This document shows, one piece after another, positions 1 to 9,612 of a DNA stretch of 64,000 nt. Both the position numbers and the translations under genes were made by a program. The notes under the pieces were generated by a model. The model ran no database searches. It was not told where the DNA came from and saw only the letters and a program-made list of their open reading frames with translations. Each line of letters starts with the position of its first letter. Position 1 is the first letter of the stretch. Source of the DNA: Microbacterium schleiferi (GTDB lineage Bacteria; Actinomycetota; Actinomycetes; Actinomycetales; Microbacteriaceae); assembly GCF_020781975.1 (NCBI RefSeq), contig NZ_JAJGNI010000010.1, positions 39,098 through 103,097 of the forward strand, in the 5' to 3' direction.

Positions 1-417
1 CTGCGGACTGAAGTTGCGAGCGCTCAGACCCCGATGGTCGTCGGATCAGAGGCGGCATCCGTGACAGTCGTGGTCCCAGACGGGTGGCTCATCACCCGGC
101 AGGATGACGCGCATGCCACGATCGCGACTCCCGATCGCGGGATGATCGTCGCCGTCGAGCTGAGCGCTGACGAGCCCGCGGCAGCCGCTTCGGTAGCCGG
201 TGTCGCGTCGCCGTTGGTTGAGACGCTCGCTTCGGGCCTGACCGTTGCGCACGGCATTCCGGTGGCTCCGGCAGATCAGGATCCTGCCACGGTTCCGGCT
301 CTTGTTGCCGCCGTCGGACCTGTCGCGCAGGGGTCGATCGTGTTCGCCGTGTCCAGCGACGACCTCGACCGGTATAGACCAGCCCTGGCGAGCCTCCTCG
401 AGGGAGTCAAACCTTGA
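1..417 (+). CDS. Hypothetical protein, 5' end outside window
   Basis: The frame is open from base 1, so the true start probably lies upstream; the first ATG inside the window is at 34. The visible 138 residues are Ala/Val-rich and form an alternating beta-strand/helix pattern, with no transmembrane segment and no motif that I recognise. The TGA stop overlaps the TTG start of the lipoprotein deacetylase that follows, so the two are probably co-transcribed and translationally coupled. That suggests an envelope-related or accessory role, but the function is unknown. Confidence 0.6.
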   Translation: MRTEVASAQTPMVVGSEAASVTVVVPDGWLITRQDDAHATIATPDRGMIVAVELSADEPAAAASVAGVASPLVETLASGLTVAHGIPVAPADQDPATVPALVAAVGPVAQGSIVFAVSSDDLDRYRPALASLLEGVKP

Positions 418-2003
418 GGGGCGGGCGGCGCCGGGTCATCCGCCCGGCCGCAGCGGCGGCCCTGATCGCGTGCGCGACAGTTGTGGTGGCGGGTTGCGCA
501 CCGGCAATCGATCCGAGCTGGACCCCGCCAGCGTGGCCGGCGACCACGCTGCAGGTCGTCGATGCGGAACCTCAGCCGCTCGACGCTCAGGCCGGCCAGC
601 CGCTGGCCGCCACCGTGTCTCCCGAGCGCATCCGCCAGGACGGCGTCGGTATCCAGGCGCGCTACGCCTTGCTGCCGGGCGTCGAAGCGTTCAACGACGC
701 CGTGCGTGGCTACGTCCGCACCGCGATCGGCGCGCGTCAGGACGCGACCGGCGCCACCTACGGTCCGCAAGCCGGCTCCGCCGGTGCCGGCCTTGCCGAC
801 CGGTCCTGTGTTCCGGGATCCACCGAGATCCCAGCCGCCGACCTGCTCGCCGACCCCGCCCTGGCCGGGCCTGTCGTCAGTGGCGGCTCTGCGACAGTCG
901 TGTGCGATGTGGTGTGGGCATCGGCGAGCATGTTCGGACAGCGCCTTCGGACCGTCCTCTCGGCCTCGGATGGACAGATCAGCGATAGCGTCGACACGTT
1001 CTTCGCAGACACGGCAACCGGTGAAGTGGCGACAGCGGCGCAGGTGTGGACGCCTGATGCAGCAACGACGCTGGCCGCTGACGTATTCGAAGGTCTCCGC
1101 CGCGCCGCCGGCTCCCTGTCGCTCGCGCCGCTCGCAGACCCCGCTGCCCTCGAACGGCTGGCAGCCTCCTTCGCGACCACGATGCCCGCGGCAGCCGGTG
1201 GAATGCAGTTCACGATCCCTGCCGGGTTCACCACCGATGCGCTCGCGGCTCTCGGCATCCCACCGACTGACGCGGCTCGCACGGTTCTCGTGCCCGCAGC
1301 TGTCGCCGAACCCCTCCTCACTGACTTCGGAAGGCGTCTTCTCGCCTCGGTCGGTCAGCCGTATTCCGGACCCAGCATCCAGAACCCAGGCGATGTGCCG
1401 GTCGACTGTTCGCTGACGCCGTGCGTTGCGCTCACCTACGACGATGGTCCCAGCGACCTCACCCCGAGCATGTTGGACGCGCTGGCGGCGCGTCGCGCCA
1501 GCGCCACGTTCTTCGCGATGGGGTCGAAGGCGCGAGCCTACGCCTCGACCCTGCAGCGGATGGTGGCTGAGGGACACCTCATCGGAAACCACAGCTGGAA
1601 TCATCCGTCTCTTCCGAATCTCACCGACGCGCAGATCGCTGCACAGCTCGGCGACACGTCGGCTGCCCTGCAATCGGCATCCGGTCAGCCGATCACGATG
1701 TTCCGGCCGCCGTACGGCGAATACAACGCGCGGGTGCTTTCGATCGCGCGGATGCCGGCGATCCTCTGGGACGTCGACACGGAGGACTGGAAGGGAATCG
1801 ACGACGACGTGCTGATTCAGCGTGCAGTGAATCAGCCTCGACCCGGGTCGATCGTGCTGCAGCACGACATCCACGGCAACACCGCGCGCACTGTCGGAGC
1901 CGTCTGCGACGGACTCCTCGATCGAGGTTTCACGATGGCCACCATCACCCAACTGTTCCGCGGCTCGGTCCCGAACTCGGGAGCGTGGCGCAGCGCCCGG
2001 TGA
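414..2003 (+). CDS. Lipoprotein polysaccharide deacetylase, PdaC-like (NodB domain)
   Basis: Predicted membrane-anchored carbohydrate esterase 4, probably removing acetyl groups from peptidoglycan or another envelope glycan. The N-terminus has an Arg-rich stretch, a hydrophobic helix and a VAGC lipobox (Cys near residue 27). A central region of about residues 60-310 resembles the RsiV/PdaC-type domain (DUF3298-like) that often precedes NodB domains. The NodB domain begins near residue 338 with TYDDGP (D343, D344), then HSWNH (H393, H397, metal ligands), RPPYG (431-435) and a late LQHD motif. All CE4 signature motifs look intact. The start is TTG at 414 overlapping the upstream stop; no better start lies near the signal peptide. 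The exact substrate is inferred. Confidence 0.85.
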   Translation: MRGGRRRVIRPAAAAALIACATVVVAGCAPAIDPSWTPPAWPATTLQVVDAEPQPLDAQAGQPLAATVSPERIRQDGVGIQARYALLPGVEAFNDAVRGYVRTAIGARQDATGATYGPQAGSAGAGLADRSCVPGSTEIPAADLLADPALAGPVVSGGSATVVCDVVWASASMFGQRLRTVLSASDGQISDSVDTFFADTATGEVATAAQVWTPDAATTLAADVFEGLRRAAGSLSLAPLADPAALERLAASFATTMPAAAGGMQFTIPAGFTTDALAALGIPPTDAARTVLVPAAVAEPLLTDFGRRLLASVGQPYSGPSIQNPGDVPVDCSLTPCVALTYDDGPSDLTPSMLDALAARRASATFFAMGSKARAYASTLQRMVAEGHLIGNHSWNHPSLPNLTDAQIAAQLGDTSAALQSASGQPITMFRPPYGEYNARVLSIARMPAILWDVDTEDWKGIDDDVLIQRAVNQPRPGSIVLQHDIHGNTARTVGAVCDGLLDRGFTMATITQLFRGSVPNSGAWRSAR

Positions 2004-2046
2004 GTCGACCGGTGAGTGGCCCGGGGATGGGTAAGGTCGAAGCCGC

Positions 2047-3303
2047 ATGAACCGGGTCATCGTCTTCCTCCTCGCCGCCTTCGACGCGCTCGTCACCGTC
2101 GCCGCAGGACTCGTCGTCGTACTCGCGCCGGCGACGCTGCTGTGGGTCGTCGAGTTCGGGGGCCTTGCCCCGTGGAGCGCACTCTGGCCCACCGCCGCGA
2201 GCGTCTGGCAACTCGGGCACGTCGTCCCGCTGGAGATCACGCTCCCCGCCGACTACCTGGCAACTGCCGGCATCGATCCCGATGCGGCATCCTTCGTGCT
2301 GTCGCTCGCTCCGCTGGCCTTCGCGGGATTCACCGCCATCTCCGCAGCGCGCTCGGGTCGCCGCGCCTCGCGCTCGGGTGCGGCATTCACCGGTGCCCTC
2401 GCGGGAACCGCGGTCTTCGCAGCTGCGGCCGCCGGGATCGCCCTGACGGCCGGAAACGCCGTCGCGCACGCATCGCTTACCGAAGCGATCCTCTTTCCGG
2501 CCCTGGTCTTCGGCATCCCGGCGCTCCTCGGCGCTCTGGTCGGGGAGTGGCAGGATGCTGACCGCGGCGTCATCGCGGGGCTGCGGGAGCGCGTCGAGGA
2601 CCTGCCCGAGGACTGGGCTCTCGTTCCGACGGTCATCGCCCGCGCGGGATCCATCGCGGCAGTCGGCCTGGTGGGCGTCGCGGCCCTCACCACCGCCGTT
2701 GCGATCTTCGCTCGGGGCTCCGAGATCGTCGGTCTCTACGAGGCCGCCAATGTCGACGTTCTCGGTGCCGTAGTCCTTACGCTCGGCCAGCTTCTGTACC
2801 TTCCCACCCTGATCGCGTGGGCTCTAGCGTTCGTTGCCGGACCCGGTGTCTCCCTCGGGGTGGGTTCGACGGTCGCGGCATCCGGAACCACGACCGGCGT
2901 CCTGCCCGGACTGCCGCTGATGGGCGCACTCCCCGAATCCACGTCCCCCTGGCTACTTCTGCTCGCTCTTCTGCCCGTCGGCGTTGGATCCTTCGCCGGG
3001 TGGGTTGCCCGGTCCTTCTTCGCCGCGGATGCCGAGCGCGTTTCAGCCCGCATCGTCACCGCACTGGGGGTTGCGGTCGCCGCTGCAGGTTCAGCGGCGC
3101 TGCTGGCCGTTCTTGCCTCCGGCTCGCTCGGGCCGGGGGCGCTCGCGCAGCTAGGGCCGGAGCCCGGTCCTGTTGCGCTGGCCATCGGTATCGAGGTCGG
3201 GGTCGGCGCCGGCATCCTGCTGCTCTCACCGCGACGTCGAGCCCGTGACGACGGTGCCACCGAGGCCGTGCCCACGGCGCTGCTGGAGCCCTCGGTAGAC
3301 TGA
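2047..3303 (+). CDS. DUF6350 / PerM-like integral membrane protein
   Basis: A 418-residue polytopic membrane protein with roughly eight to ten hydrophobic segments and a short polar C-terminal tail. In actinobacteria a DUF6350 protein, called PerM in mycobacteria and linked there to cell division, commonly sits directly upstream of purN, as it does here. The assignment rests on that synteny plus the membrane profile. The ATG lies 9 nt after a TAAGGT hexamer (2032-2037) that could be a -10 box giving a nearly leaderless transcript. The stop is 4 bp before purN. Confidence 0.7.
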   Translation: MNRVIVFLLAAFDALVTVAAGLVVVLAPATLLWVVEFGGLAPWSALWPTAASVWQLGHVVPLEITLPADYLATAGIDPDAASFVLSLAPLAFAGFTAISAARSGRRASRSGAAFTGALAGTAVFAAAAAGIALTAGNAVAHASLTEAILFPALVFGIPALLGALVGEWQDADRGVIAGLRERVEDLPEDWALVPTVIARAGSIAAVGLVGVAALTTAVAIFARGSEIVGLYEAANVDVLGAVVLTLGQLLYLPTLIAWALAFVAGPGVSLGVGSTVAASGTTTGVLPGLPLMGALPESTSPWLLLLALLPVGVGSFAGWVARSFFAADAERVSARIVTALGVAVAAAGSAALLAVLASGSLGPGALAQLGPEPGPVALAIGIEVGVGAGILLLSPRRRARDDGATEAVPTALLEPSVD

Positions 3304-3307
3304 GTCG

Positions 3308-3892
3308 GTGCTCACCGTCGCCGTTCTCATCTCTGGCGCCGGATCCAACCTTCGGGCGCTGCTCGAGGCGGCGAATGAGCCCGACTATCCGGCGCGCATC
3401 GTTGTCGTCGGCGCCGACCGCGAAGCAGACGGCCTCGCCCATGCCGAAGCATTCGGCATTCCCTGGTTCTTCGTTCCCTACGCCGAGTATCCGGATCGGG
3501 AGGCCTGGGGTGAGGCGCTTCGCGACCAACTCGCGGTCTGGCAGCCCGACCTGATCGTTCTCAGCGGGCTGATGCGGTTGCTCCCCGCATCGGTACTCGA
3601 ACCTTGGGCGCCGCGTATCATCAACACCCACCCCGCGTACCTTCCGGAGTTCCCCGGCGCCCACGGCGTGCGGGACGCGATCGCCGCCGGTACCACCCAG
3701 ACCGGCGCGAGTGTCATCGTCGTAGACGCGGGGGTCGATACCGGACCGATCCTCGCGCAGGAGCGCATCGCAGTGCTTCCCGGCGATGACGAAGAGAGCC
3801 TTCATGAGAGGATCAAGCCGGTCGAACGCCGACTCCTCATCGACGTGGTGAGGCGCATCGCGACCGGCGACCTCGATCTCTCCTCTCCCTGA
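3308..3892 (+). CDS. purN: Phosphoribosylglycinamide formyltransferase PurN
   Basis: Transfers the formyl group of 10-formyl-THF to GAR in purine synthesis. The 194-residue length is normal. The N-terminal [11 protein letters not shown] phosphate-binding segment, the NTHPAYLP catalytic His segment and the [11 protein letters not shown]sp segment are all present and in the usual order. It starts with GTG five bases after the stop of the membrane protein and is followed by purH 138 bp later, so a purine operon is likely. Its folate cofactor links it to glyA and folD about 26 kb away. Confidence 0.95.
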   Translation: MLTVAVLISGAGSNLRALLEAANEPDYPARIVVVGADREADGLAHAEAFGIPWFFVPYAEYPDREAWGEALRDQLAVWQPDLIVLSGLMRLLPASVLEPWAPRIINTHPAYLPEFPGAHGVRDAIAAGTTQTGASVIVVDAGVDTGPILAQERIAVLPGDDEESLHERIKPVERRLLIDVVRRIATGDLDLSSP

Positions 3893-4030
3893 CTATTGCC
3901 TGACCAGCGCCGCGACGACGCAGCAACCGCGGCCGATGACCACCCGACAGATTCCGAACCACAGCTTCCGGCCCCGAGCCTCACAGCCCAGGGCCTCGAC
4001 AGCTCAGAGCCCCGACAGCAAGGAGACCTG

Positions 4031-5638
4031 ATGGCAGGCCCCAGTCACGACCCGTCCCTGTACCGCGACCGCGACGTCGTGCCAGTCCGGCGCGCGCTGG
4101 TGTCGGTGAGCGACAAGACCGATCTCTTGAGCCTCGCCGAGGCTCTTGCTGAGGCCGGCGTCGAGATCGTCTCCACCGGGTCGACGGCCGCGACGATCCG
4201 GGATGCCGGCTTTGCGGTGACCGACGTCGCCGCTGTCACCGGGTTCCCCGAGTCGCTGGACGGGAGGGTCAAGACCCTACATCCTGCCGTGCACGCCGGC
4301 CTCCTTGCCGACCTTCGCCTTGCACACCACGAGAACCAGCTCGCCGATCTCGGCATCCAGCCCTTCGAACTGGTCGTGGTGAACCTGTACCCGTTCGTTG
4401 AGACCGTCGCCTCCGGCGCGCAGGGCGACGATGTCGTCGAACAGATCGACATCGGCGGTCCCGCCATGGTCCGGGCGTCTGCGAAGAACTACGCGAACGT
4501 CGCGATCGTGGTCTCGCCCGAGTCCTACGGGTCGGTGATCGAAGCCATCCGCGCGGGCGGCACATCCCTCGCTCAGCGCCGCGAGCTTGCCGCGCGCGCC
4601 TTCGCGCACACCGCAGAGTACGACCGGGCAGTTGCAACCTGGTTCGCCGACGAGACGCTGGGGGAGGATGTGGACCTGCCCGCGCACCTCACGATTCGAG
4701 CCGAGCGACTGTCGACCCTGCGTTATGGCGAGAACATGCACCAGCGCGCCGCGATCTACACGCGCACCGGCGGACACGGCATTGCGCAGGCTACCCAGTT
4801 GCAGGGCAAGGAGATGTCCTACAACAACTACGTCGATGCTGACGCCGCCCTGCGCGCGGCCTTCGACCTGGTCAAGCCCGCCGTAGCGATCATCAAGCAC
4901 GCGAACCCGTGCGGTATTGCGGTGTCGGCGCCGAACGCGCTGGACCCGATTGCCAGCGCGCACCTGCGCGCCCACGCCTGCGACCCGGTCTCGGCGTTCG
5001 GAGGCGTGATCGCCGCCAACCGCAAGGTGACCCTGAAGATGGCCGAGAACCTGCGCGACATCTTCACCGAGGTGATCGTCGCCCCGGACTTTGAGCCTGA
5101 GGCGCTCGAGGTTTTCCGCCTCAAGAACAACCTGCGCGTGCTGAAGCTGCCCGACGACTGGAAGCAGGAGCCGATGGACGTGCGGCTCATCTCGGGGGGG
5201 CTCCTTCTGCAGGATGCCGACCGCTTCCCCGACGACATCGAGTCAGTCGCCACCGATTGGGAGCTCGTCTCCGGTGAGCGGCCTGAGGCCGACGCGATGA
5301 CCAACCTCATCTTCGCGTGGAAGACCTGCCGTGCCGTGAAGTCCAACGCGATTGTCCTCGCGAAGGACTCGGCGACTGTCGGTATCGGCATGGGCCAGGT
5401 GAACCGCGTCGACTCGTGTCGCTTGGCCGTCGAGCGCGCCGGGGATCGCGTGCAGGGTGCCGTTGCGGCATCCGACGCATTCTTCCCGTTTGCCGACGGA
5501 CCGCAGGTGCTCATCGATGCCGGCGTGTCGGCTATCGTGCAGCCGGGAGGGTCCGTTCGTGATGAGGAGGTCGTGAAGGCCGCGCGCGACGCGGGCGTCA
5601 CGATGTTCTTCACGCGCGAGCGCCACTTCTTCCACTAA
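4031..5638 (+). CDS. purH: Bifunctional AICAR transformylase/IMP cyclohydrolase PurH
   Basis: Performs the last two steps of IMP synthesis. The N-terminal MGS-like cyclohydrolase domain covers about residues 15-210 and the AICAR transformylase domain the remainder, with the catalytic Lys-His pair (K289-H290) in the motif KHANPCGIA. The ATG at 4031 is chosen because it has a clear AAGGAG ribosome binding site 6 nt upstream and gives 535 residues, the normal size. The same frame is open back to a TTG at 3896, but that extra stretch is low-complexity Pro/Asp/Gln and is probably untranslated leader. Substrate: AICAR, whose derivative ZTP is sensed by the riboswitch before glyA. Confidence 0.95.
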   Translation: MAGPSHDPSLYRDRDVVPVRRALVSVSDKTDLLSLAEALAEAGVEIVSTGSTAATIRDAGFAVTDVAAVTGFPESLDGRVKTLHPAVHAGLLADLRLAHHENQLADLGIQPFELVVVNLYPFVETVASGAQGDDVVEQIDIGGPAMVRASAKNYANVAIVVSPESYGSVIEAIRAGGTSLAQRRELAARAFAHTAEYDRAVATWFADETLGEDVDLPAHLTIRAERLSTLRYGENMHQRAAIYTRTGGHGIAQATQLQGKEMSYNNYVDADAALRAAFDLVKPAVAIIKHANPCGIAVSAPNALDPIASAHLRAHACDPVSAFGGVIAANRKVTLKMAENLRDIFTEVIVAPDFEPEALEVFRLKNNLRVLKLPDDWKQEPMDVRLISGGLLLQDADRFPDDIESVATDWELVSGERPEADAMTNLIFAWKTCRAVKSNAIVLAKDSATVGIGMGQVNRVDSCRLAVERAGDRVQGAVAASDAFFPFADGPQVLIDAGVSAIVQPGGSVRDEEVVKAARDAGVTMFFTRERHFFH

Positions 5639-5654
5639 GTCGCGCCGCGCGAGC

Positions 5655-5730
5655 GGACCGATTGCAGGATCATCGTCGGGCCAGTCGATGGCCACGCGGG
5701 CTGTCGAGCGAATCATCCTGCGATCGGTCC
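5655..5730. terminator. Long interrupted inverted repeat between convergent purH and flavoprotein gene
   Basis: The 19-bp arms 5655-5673 and 5712-5730 are reverse complements with two mismatches. The intervening sequence holds a second hairpin, GGCCA-gtcga-TGGCC (5679-5693). It sits between two genes that end toward each other, so a two-way transcription terminator is the simplest reading. There is no T tract. Confidence 0.55.
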
Positions 5731-5758
5731 CGCGTGGTCCCCGGCGACAGGCTCTCGC

Positions 5759-7177
5759 TCAGGGACGCCCGTAGGCCTCCAGCCAGCGCAACCAGACCTC
5801 GCTGACCGTCGGGTACGACGGGACCGCGTGCCAGAGCCTGCTCAGCGGCACTTCTCCGACGATGGCGATCGTGGCCGAGTGCAGCAGCTCCGCGACATCC
5901 GGGCCCACGAAGGTCGCCCCGACCAGCACTTCGCGCTCTCGGTCGACGACAGCGCGGGCCTGGCCGCGGTAGTCATCCGAAGCCGTGGACGCTCCCGCGA
6001 TCCACGAGAGGTCGTAGTCCAGCACCCGGATGTTGATCCCCGCCGCTTCCGCGCGCTCGGCAGTCAGCCCGACCGAGGCCACCTCGGGGTCGGTGAAGGT
6101 GACCTGCGGCACGTGGTCGTGATCGGCTGTTGCGACGTGGGCGCCCCATCGAGACGTGTCGACATGGGAACCGCGGGCGCGGGCGGCGATCACGTCCCCC
6201 GCGGCGCGCGCCTGGTATTTGCCCTGGTGGGTGAGGAGCGCGCGGTGATTGACGTCGCCGACCGCATACAACCAGTCGGTATCGCGCACCAGCATCGTGT
6301 CGTCGACATCGAGCCACGCGCCAGGCTTCAGATCGACAGACTCGAGACCGAGGTCTGCGGTACGCGGCACCCTTCCGGTGGCGACGAGCACCTCATCCGC
6401 TGTGACCGACGAGCCATCCGAGAGCACGAGAGTGCGACCCTTCGCGTCGCGGGATGCCGAGACGACATCGACCCCCGTACGGACCTGGGCTCCCTGCGCG
6501 GTCAGCGCCTCGGCCACCATCTCACCCGCGAACGGCTCCATACCGCCCAGCAGCCCGGATCGCGCGATGAGGGTCACCGCCGTGCCGAAACTCGCATACG
6601 CGGTTGCCATCTCGCACCCGACGACCCCACCACCGATGATGGCGAGCGACGCGGGCGCGGACCGTGCGCTTGTCGCTTCGCGGCTCGTCCACGGTTCGAT
6701 CTCTCGGAGCCCGGGAGTGTTCGGCAGCAGAGCCGCCGAGCCGGTGCAGACGGCAACGGCGTGTGTGGCGATGAGGTCGACGACCTCGCCGCCGGGACGG
6801 GTGACTTCGACCCGCTTGCGGCCCGCGATACGGGCATGTCCCCGCACCAGATCGATTCCCGCGCTCTCGAGCCACTCGACCTGCGAGGAGTCATTCCAGT
6901 CGTGCGTCATCCGGGTGCGGCGCGCCAAGGCTGCAGCGACATCAACGTTGCCGGTGACGGCCTGCTTTGCGCCGTCGACTGCTCGGGCAGCCCGCAGTAC
7001 CGATCCCGCGCGCAGCAGCGCCTTCGAGGGCATACACGCCCAGTACGAGCACTCGCCACCGACGAGTTCGCTCTCCACGATGACGACCCGCAGGCCGCCC
7101 TGCACTGCCCGGTCGGCGACGTTCTCGCCAACCGGCCCTGCCCCGATCACAACAAGGTCATATTCGCGCGCGCCCAT
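5759..7177 (-). CDS. FAD-dependent pyridine nucleotide-disulfide oxidoreductase, Lpd/MerA-like
   Basis: A 472-residue class I flavoprotein disulfide reductase. It has an N-terminal FAD site (GAGPVGENV, residues 12-20), a redox CxxxxC (C43, C48, in ECSYWAC), a central NAD(P) site (IIGGGVVGCEMA) and a C-terminal dimerisation domain. True lipoamide dehydrogenases carry a catalytic His five residues before Glu near the C-terminus; here that position is Tyr (Y455, E460, in SYPTVSE). Mercuric reductases also carry Tyr around there. No lipoyl enzyme genes are nearby, so a role in 2-oxoacid dehydrogenases is doubtful and the substrate is unknown. The ATG at 7177 is the Met directly before the Rossmann strand; the open frame continues upstream without coding character. 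Confidence 0.85.
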   Translation of the reverse strand: MGAREYDLVVIGAGPVGENVADRAVQGGLRVVIVESELVGGECSYWACMPSKALLRAGSVLRAARAVDGAKQAVTGNVDVAAALARRTRMTHDWNDSSQVEWLESAGIDLVRGHARIAGRKRVEVTRPGGEVVDLIATHAVAVCTGSAALLPNTPGLREIEPWTSREATSARSAPASLAIIGGGVVGCEMATAYASFGTAVTLIARSGLLGGMEPFAGEMVAEALTAQGAQVRTGVDVVSASRDAKGRTLVLSDGSSVTADEVLVATGRVPRTADLGLESVDLKPGAWLDVDDTMLVRDTDWLYAVGDVNHRALLTHQGKYQARAAGDVIAARARGSHVDTSRWGAHVATADHDHVPQVTFTDPEVASVGLTAERAEAAGINIRVLDYDLSWIAGASTASDDYRGQARAVVDREREVLVGATFVGPDVAELLHSATIAIVGEVPLSRLWHAVPSYPTVSEVWLRWLEAYGRP

Positions 7178-7270
7178 ATGCCACGGTAACCCGCGTGCCC
7201 CGCGGCTGTCTCCCGCTGCCGTGTCTGATTTCCGCCAGTGCGCGGGGGAGGGGCGTGGGAGTCTTGACCC

Positions 7271-8788
7271 GTGCTCTCCATGACCTTCGACGAACGGTAC
7301 GCCGCGATCCAGTCGCGCGACGCCCGGTTCGACGGTCAATTCGTGACCGCCGTCAGCTCAACAGGCATATATTGCCGACCCAGCTGCCCGGCCAGAACGC
7401 CGAAGCCGGCGAACGTGACCTTCTATCCGACCAGCGCCGCCGCCCACGAAGCGGGGTACCGCGCGTGCAAGCGGTGCCTGCCCGAGGCGGCTCCCGGCTC
7501 CCCGGATTGGGACGTGCGCGGCGACGTTGCCGCGCGGGCGATGCGCCTCATCGCCGACGGGGTCATCGAGCGCGAAGGTGTTCCGGGGCTCGCACACCGA
7601 CTCGGCTACTCGCCGCGGCATCTGACCAGACTGCTGACGGCCGAACTCGGCGCCGGACCGCTCGCGCTCAGTCGCGCGCAGCGGGCACACACGGCGCGGA
7701 TGCTGCTGGTGGGCACCGCGATGCCGGCATCCGACATCGCCTTCGCGTCGGGTTTTGCCAGTGTGCGGCAGTTCAACGACACGATCCGTGAGGTCTTCGG
7801 GCTCACACCGCTCGAGGTGCGCGCCCGGCGCACGGGGTCCGCAGCACCCGGCGGCGCGATCGATCTGGCGCTGCCGGTGCGAGGTCCGTTCGATGCTGCG
7901 GGACTGTTCGCCTGGATGAGCGCGCGGGCGTTGCCCGGTGTCGAGGTGGCAGGAGAGGCATCCTTCGCTCGGACGGTGCTGCTGGCCTCGGGTCCCGCCT
8001 GGTTCGAGGTGAGAACGGATGCCGGCGGCCTGCGCCTGCGCGCGACGGTGACGGCCCTATCTGATCTCGCGACCCTCGTTGCTCGCGTTCGTCGCATCTT
8101 CGACCTGGATGCCGATCCGCTCGCGATCGACTCCGCACTGTCGCGGCATCCCGAACTCGAGCCGCGGGTCCGGGCGATTCCCGGCATCCGGGTTCCGGGC
8201 GCAGCCGACCCCCACGAGATGCTCATCCGCGCGATGGTGGGCCAGCAGATCACTGTCGCCGCGGCGCGCACGGCGCTGACCGCTCTTGCCGATGCGCTGG
8301 GCGAGGAGGTCGCCGGGCCCGACGGCCTGACCCGGCTGTTTCCGACGATGGCAACCATCGCCGATCACGGCGCCGAGGTGCTGCGGGGTCCTGCGGCACG
8401 CATCCGATCGATCGTCGGCGCCGCGCGAGCCCTGGCCGAGGGAGAGGTGACCCTCACGATCGCCGACGACGGGAGCGAGCAGCGCCGAGCCCTGCTCGCT
8501 CTTCCCGGCGTCGGACCGTGGACCGCCGACTACGTGCGGATGCGGGTGCTCGGCGACCCCGACGTGTTCTTGCCCACGGACGTCGCCGTCCGAAGTGGCG
8601 CCCGAGCCCTCGGCATCCCTGCGGAGGGGCTCGAGACCTGGGCGGCGACAGTCGCGCCCTGGCGCAGCTACCTGAGCGCGCACCTGTGGCGAGCCGTCCC
8701 CGCCCGGCCCGGCCGAGCCGCGACCGCGCGTACCAGCACTGTCCGTTCCCCCGCGCCCGCCGCGTCAGCCGAGGAGGTTCTCACATGA
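7271..8788 (+). CDS. Ada-AlkA fusion: methylphosphotriester sensor, AraC HTH and DNA-3-methyladenine glycosylase
   Basis: A three-part adaptive-response protein of 505 residues. Residues 1-78 form the Ada zinc domain with C35, C39, C66 and C69 in Ada spacing; C35 corresponds to the methyl acceptor of E. coli Ada. About residues 90-180 form an AraC-type helix-turn-helix. The rest is AlkA: an N-terminal lobe, then a helix-hairpin-helix with [11 protein letters not shown] and the catalytic Asp (D437, in PTDVAVRSG). It therefore probably senses alkylated DNA backbone, activates transcription and excises alkylated bases. It starts at GTG 7271, with an alternative ATG at 7280. Its stop overlaps ogt by 4 bp (ATGA), so sensor, glycosylase and alkyltransferase are one operon. 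Confidence 0.92.
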   Translation: MLSMTFDERYAAIQSRDARFDGQFVTAVSSTGIYCRPSCPARTPKPANVTFYPTSAAAHEAGYRACKRCLPEAAPGSPDWDVRGDVAARAMRLIADGVIEREGVPGLAHRLGYSPRHLTRLLTAELGAGPLALSRAQRAHTARMLLVGTAMPASDIAFASGFASVRQFNDTIREVFGLTPLEVRARRTGSAAPGGAIDLALPVRGPFDAAGLFAWMSARALPGVEVAGEASFARTVLLASGPAWFEVRTDAGGLRLRATVTALSDLATLVARVRRIFDLDADPLAIDSALSRHPELEPRVRAIPGIRVPGAADPHEMLIRAMVGQQITVAAARTALTALADALGEEVAGPDGLTRLFPTMATIADHGAEVLRGPAARIRSIVGAARALAEGEVTLTIADDGSEQRRALLALPGVGPWTADYVRMRVLGDPDVFLPTDVAVRSGARALGIPAEGLETWAATVAPWRSYLSAHLWRAVPARPGRAATARTSTVRSPAPAASAEEVLT

Positions 8789-9309
8789 CCCTGACCGCCG
8801 TTCTCCAGTTCGTCGACACTCCCGACGGCCCGTTCGCGATCCTCGCCGCCGACGATGGCGCGGTGCTCTCATCGGGGTGGACCGACTCCGCCGAACGCAT
8901 CGTGGAGCGCATCCGTCCGGCCGATCGGCCCGCGGACATCCGCTCCGGCACGACGGATGCCGCATCCGTCGTCCGCGACTACTACGCCGGTGATCTCGCG
9001 GCGATCGACGCCGTGCCGGTCCGGCAGTTCGGTACGGCCGGTCAGCTGGCCGGATGGGCGGCACTTCGCCGGATCGCACCCGGAGCGCCGCTGTCGTACG
9101 CGACGTTCGCCGCAGCGCTCGGTCATCCCGCAGCGGTGCGGGCCGCGGCATCCGTCTGCGCCCGCAATGCGCCGGCGCTGTTCGTGCCATGCCACCGCGT
9201 GCTGCGGACCGACGGGAGCCTCGGGGGATTCGCGTGGGGGATCGAGATCAAGCGTTCGCTGCTGGATCGAGAGAATCCGTCCTTGCTTTCAGCCGACTCT
9301 CAGGCATAG
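8785..9309 (+). CDS. ogt: Methylated-DNA-[protein]-cysteine S-methyltransferase
   Basis: Suicide repair protein that takes the methyl group from O6-methylguanine. Its 174 residues carry the active-site PCHRV (C136) followed by the usual GGFAWG segment. The ATG is set by a GAGGAGG ribosome binding site at 8771-8777 and overlaps the stop of the Ada-AlkA gene. In E. coli Ada this activity is fused to the sensor; here it is a separate cistron coupled to the sensor-glycosylase fusion. Confidence 0.95.
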   Translation: MTLTAVLQFVDTPDGPFAILAADDGAVLSSGWTDSAERIVERIRPADRPADIRSGTTDAASVVRDYYAGDLAAIDAVPVRQFGTAGQLAGWAALRRIAPGAPLSYATFAAALGHPAAVRAAASVCARNAPALFVPCHRVLRTDGSLGGFAWGIEIKRSLLDRENPSLLSADSQA

Positions 9310-9315
9310 TCTGAA

Positions 9316-9340
9316 GGGCTGCCGCGTCGTGCGGCAGCCC
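9316..9340 (+). terminator. Perfect 10-bp hairpin after ogt, before a small ORF
   Basis: Arms 9316-9325 and 9331-9340 are exact reverse complements around a GTCGT loop. It begins 6 nt after the ogt stop and ends 10 nt before an AAGGAGG sequence. It could end the repair operon or act as an attenuator for what follows; there is no T tract. Confidence 0.5.
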
Positions 9341-9359
9341 GTACGCCAAGGAGGATGCC

Positions 9360-9446
9360 ATGTATCAGATCGCTTTCGTCGCGAGTCCTGTCGTCCTCAT
9401 CGCCGCGGCGCCCCTGCGTCACCGCGGTCCCGCGATGACGCGCTAG
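9360..9446 (+). CDS. Putative 28-residue leader peptide upstream of ABC exporter
   Basis: A short ORF starting at ATG 9360 with a strong AAGGAGG ribosome binding site (9348-9354) and ending at TAG 9444-9446. The product is a hydrophobic stretch followed by a basic tail (starts MYQIAFVASPVV). A perfect hairpin lies just upstream and 166 non-coding bases separate it from the exporter genes. Leader peptides that control drug exporters by ribosome stalling have this layout (for example bmrB before bmrCD in Bacillus), so the same is plausible here. A small membrane peptide is the alternative. The remaining bases 9447-9612 hold short GC-rich palindromes but no other ORF that I can support. Confidence 0.4.
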   Translation: MYQIAFVASPVVLIAAAPLRHRGPAMTR

Positions 9447-9612
9447 CAGCGTCGCGACGCACTCGTTCGCGTGTCGGTGACCTGACCGGTCGCGGCACAC
9501 TCTCGGCGCCCGCAGCGTTGTCGACCACGGCATAGCACCCTCGCCTCAGGCTCTGGCTGCCGCCCTCCCCGCCCGCAGACCCGCGGGTTCGCTTCGCCCT
9601 CCCACAAGGACC

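Noticed and set aside
276..2240. A 654-codon open frame on the minus strand opposite the deacetylase gene
   Set aside because: Its product is Arg/Gly/His-rich with no fold or motif. It is the usual mirror frame of a GC-rich gene, and the plus-strand NodB motifs are decisive.
3896..4030. N-terminal extension of PurH from TTG 3896
   Set aside because: ATG 4031 has a strong AAGGAG site and gives the normal length; the extension is low complexity and not family-like.
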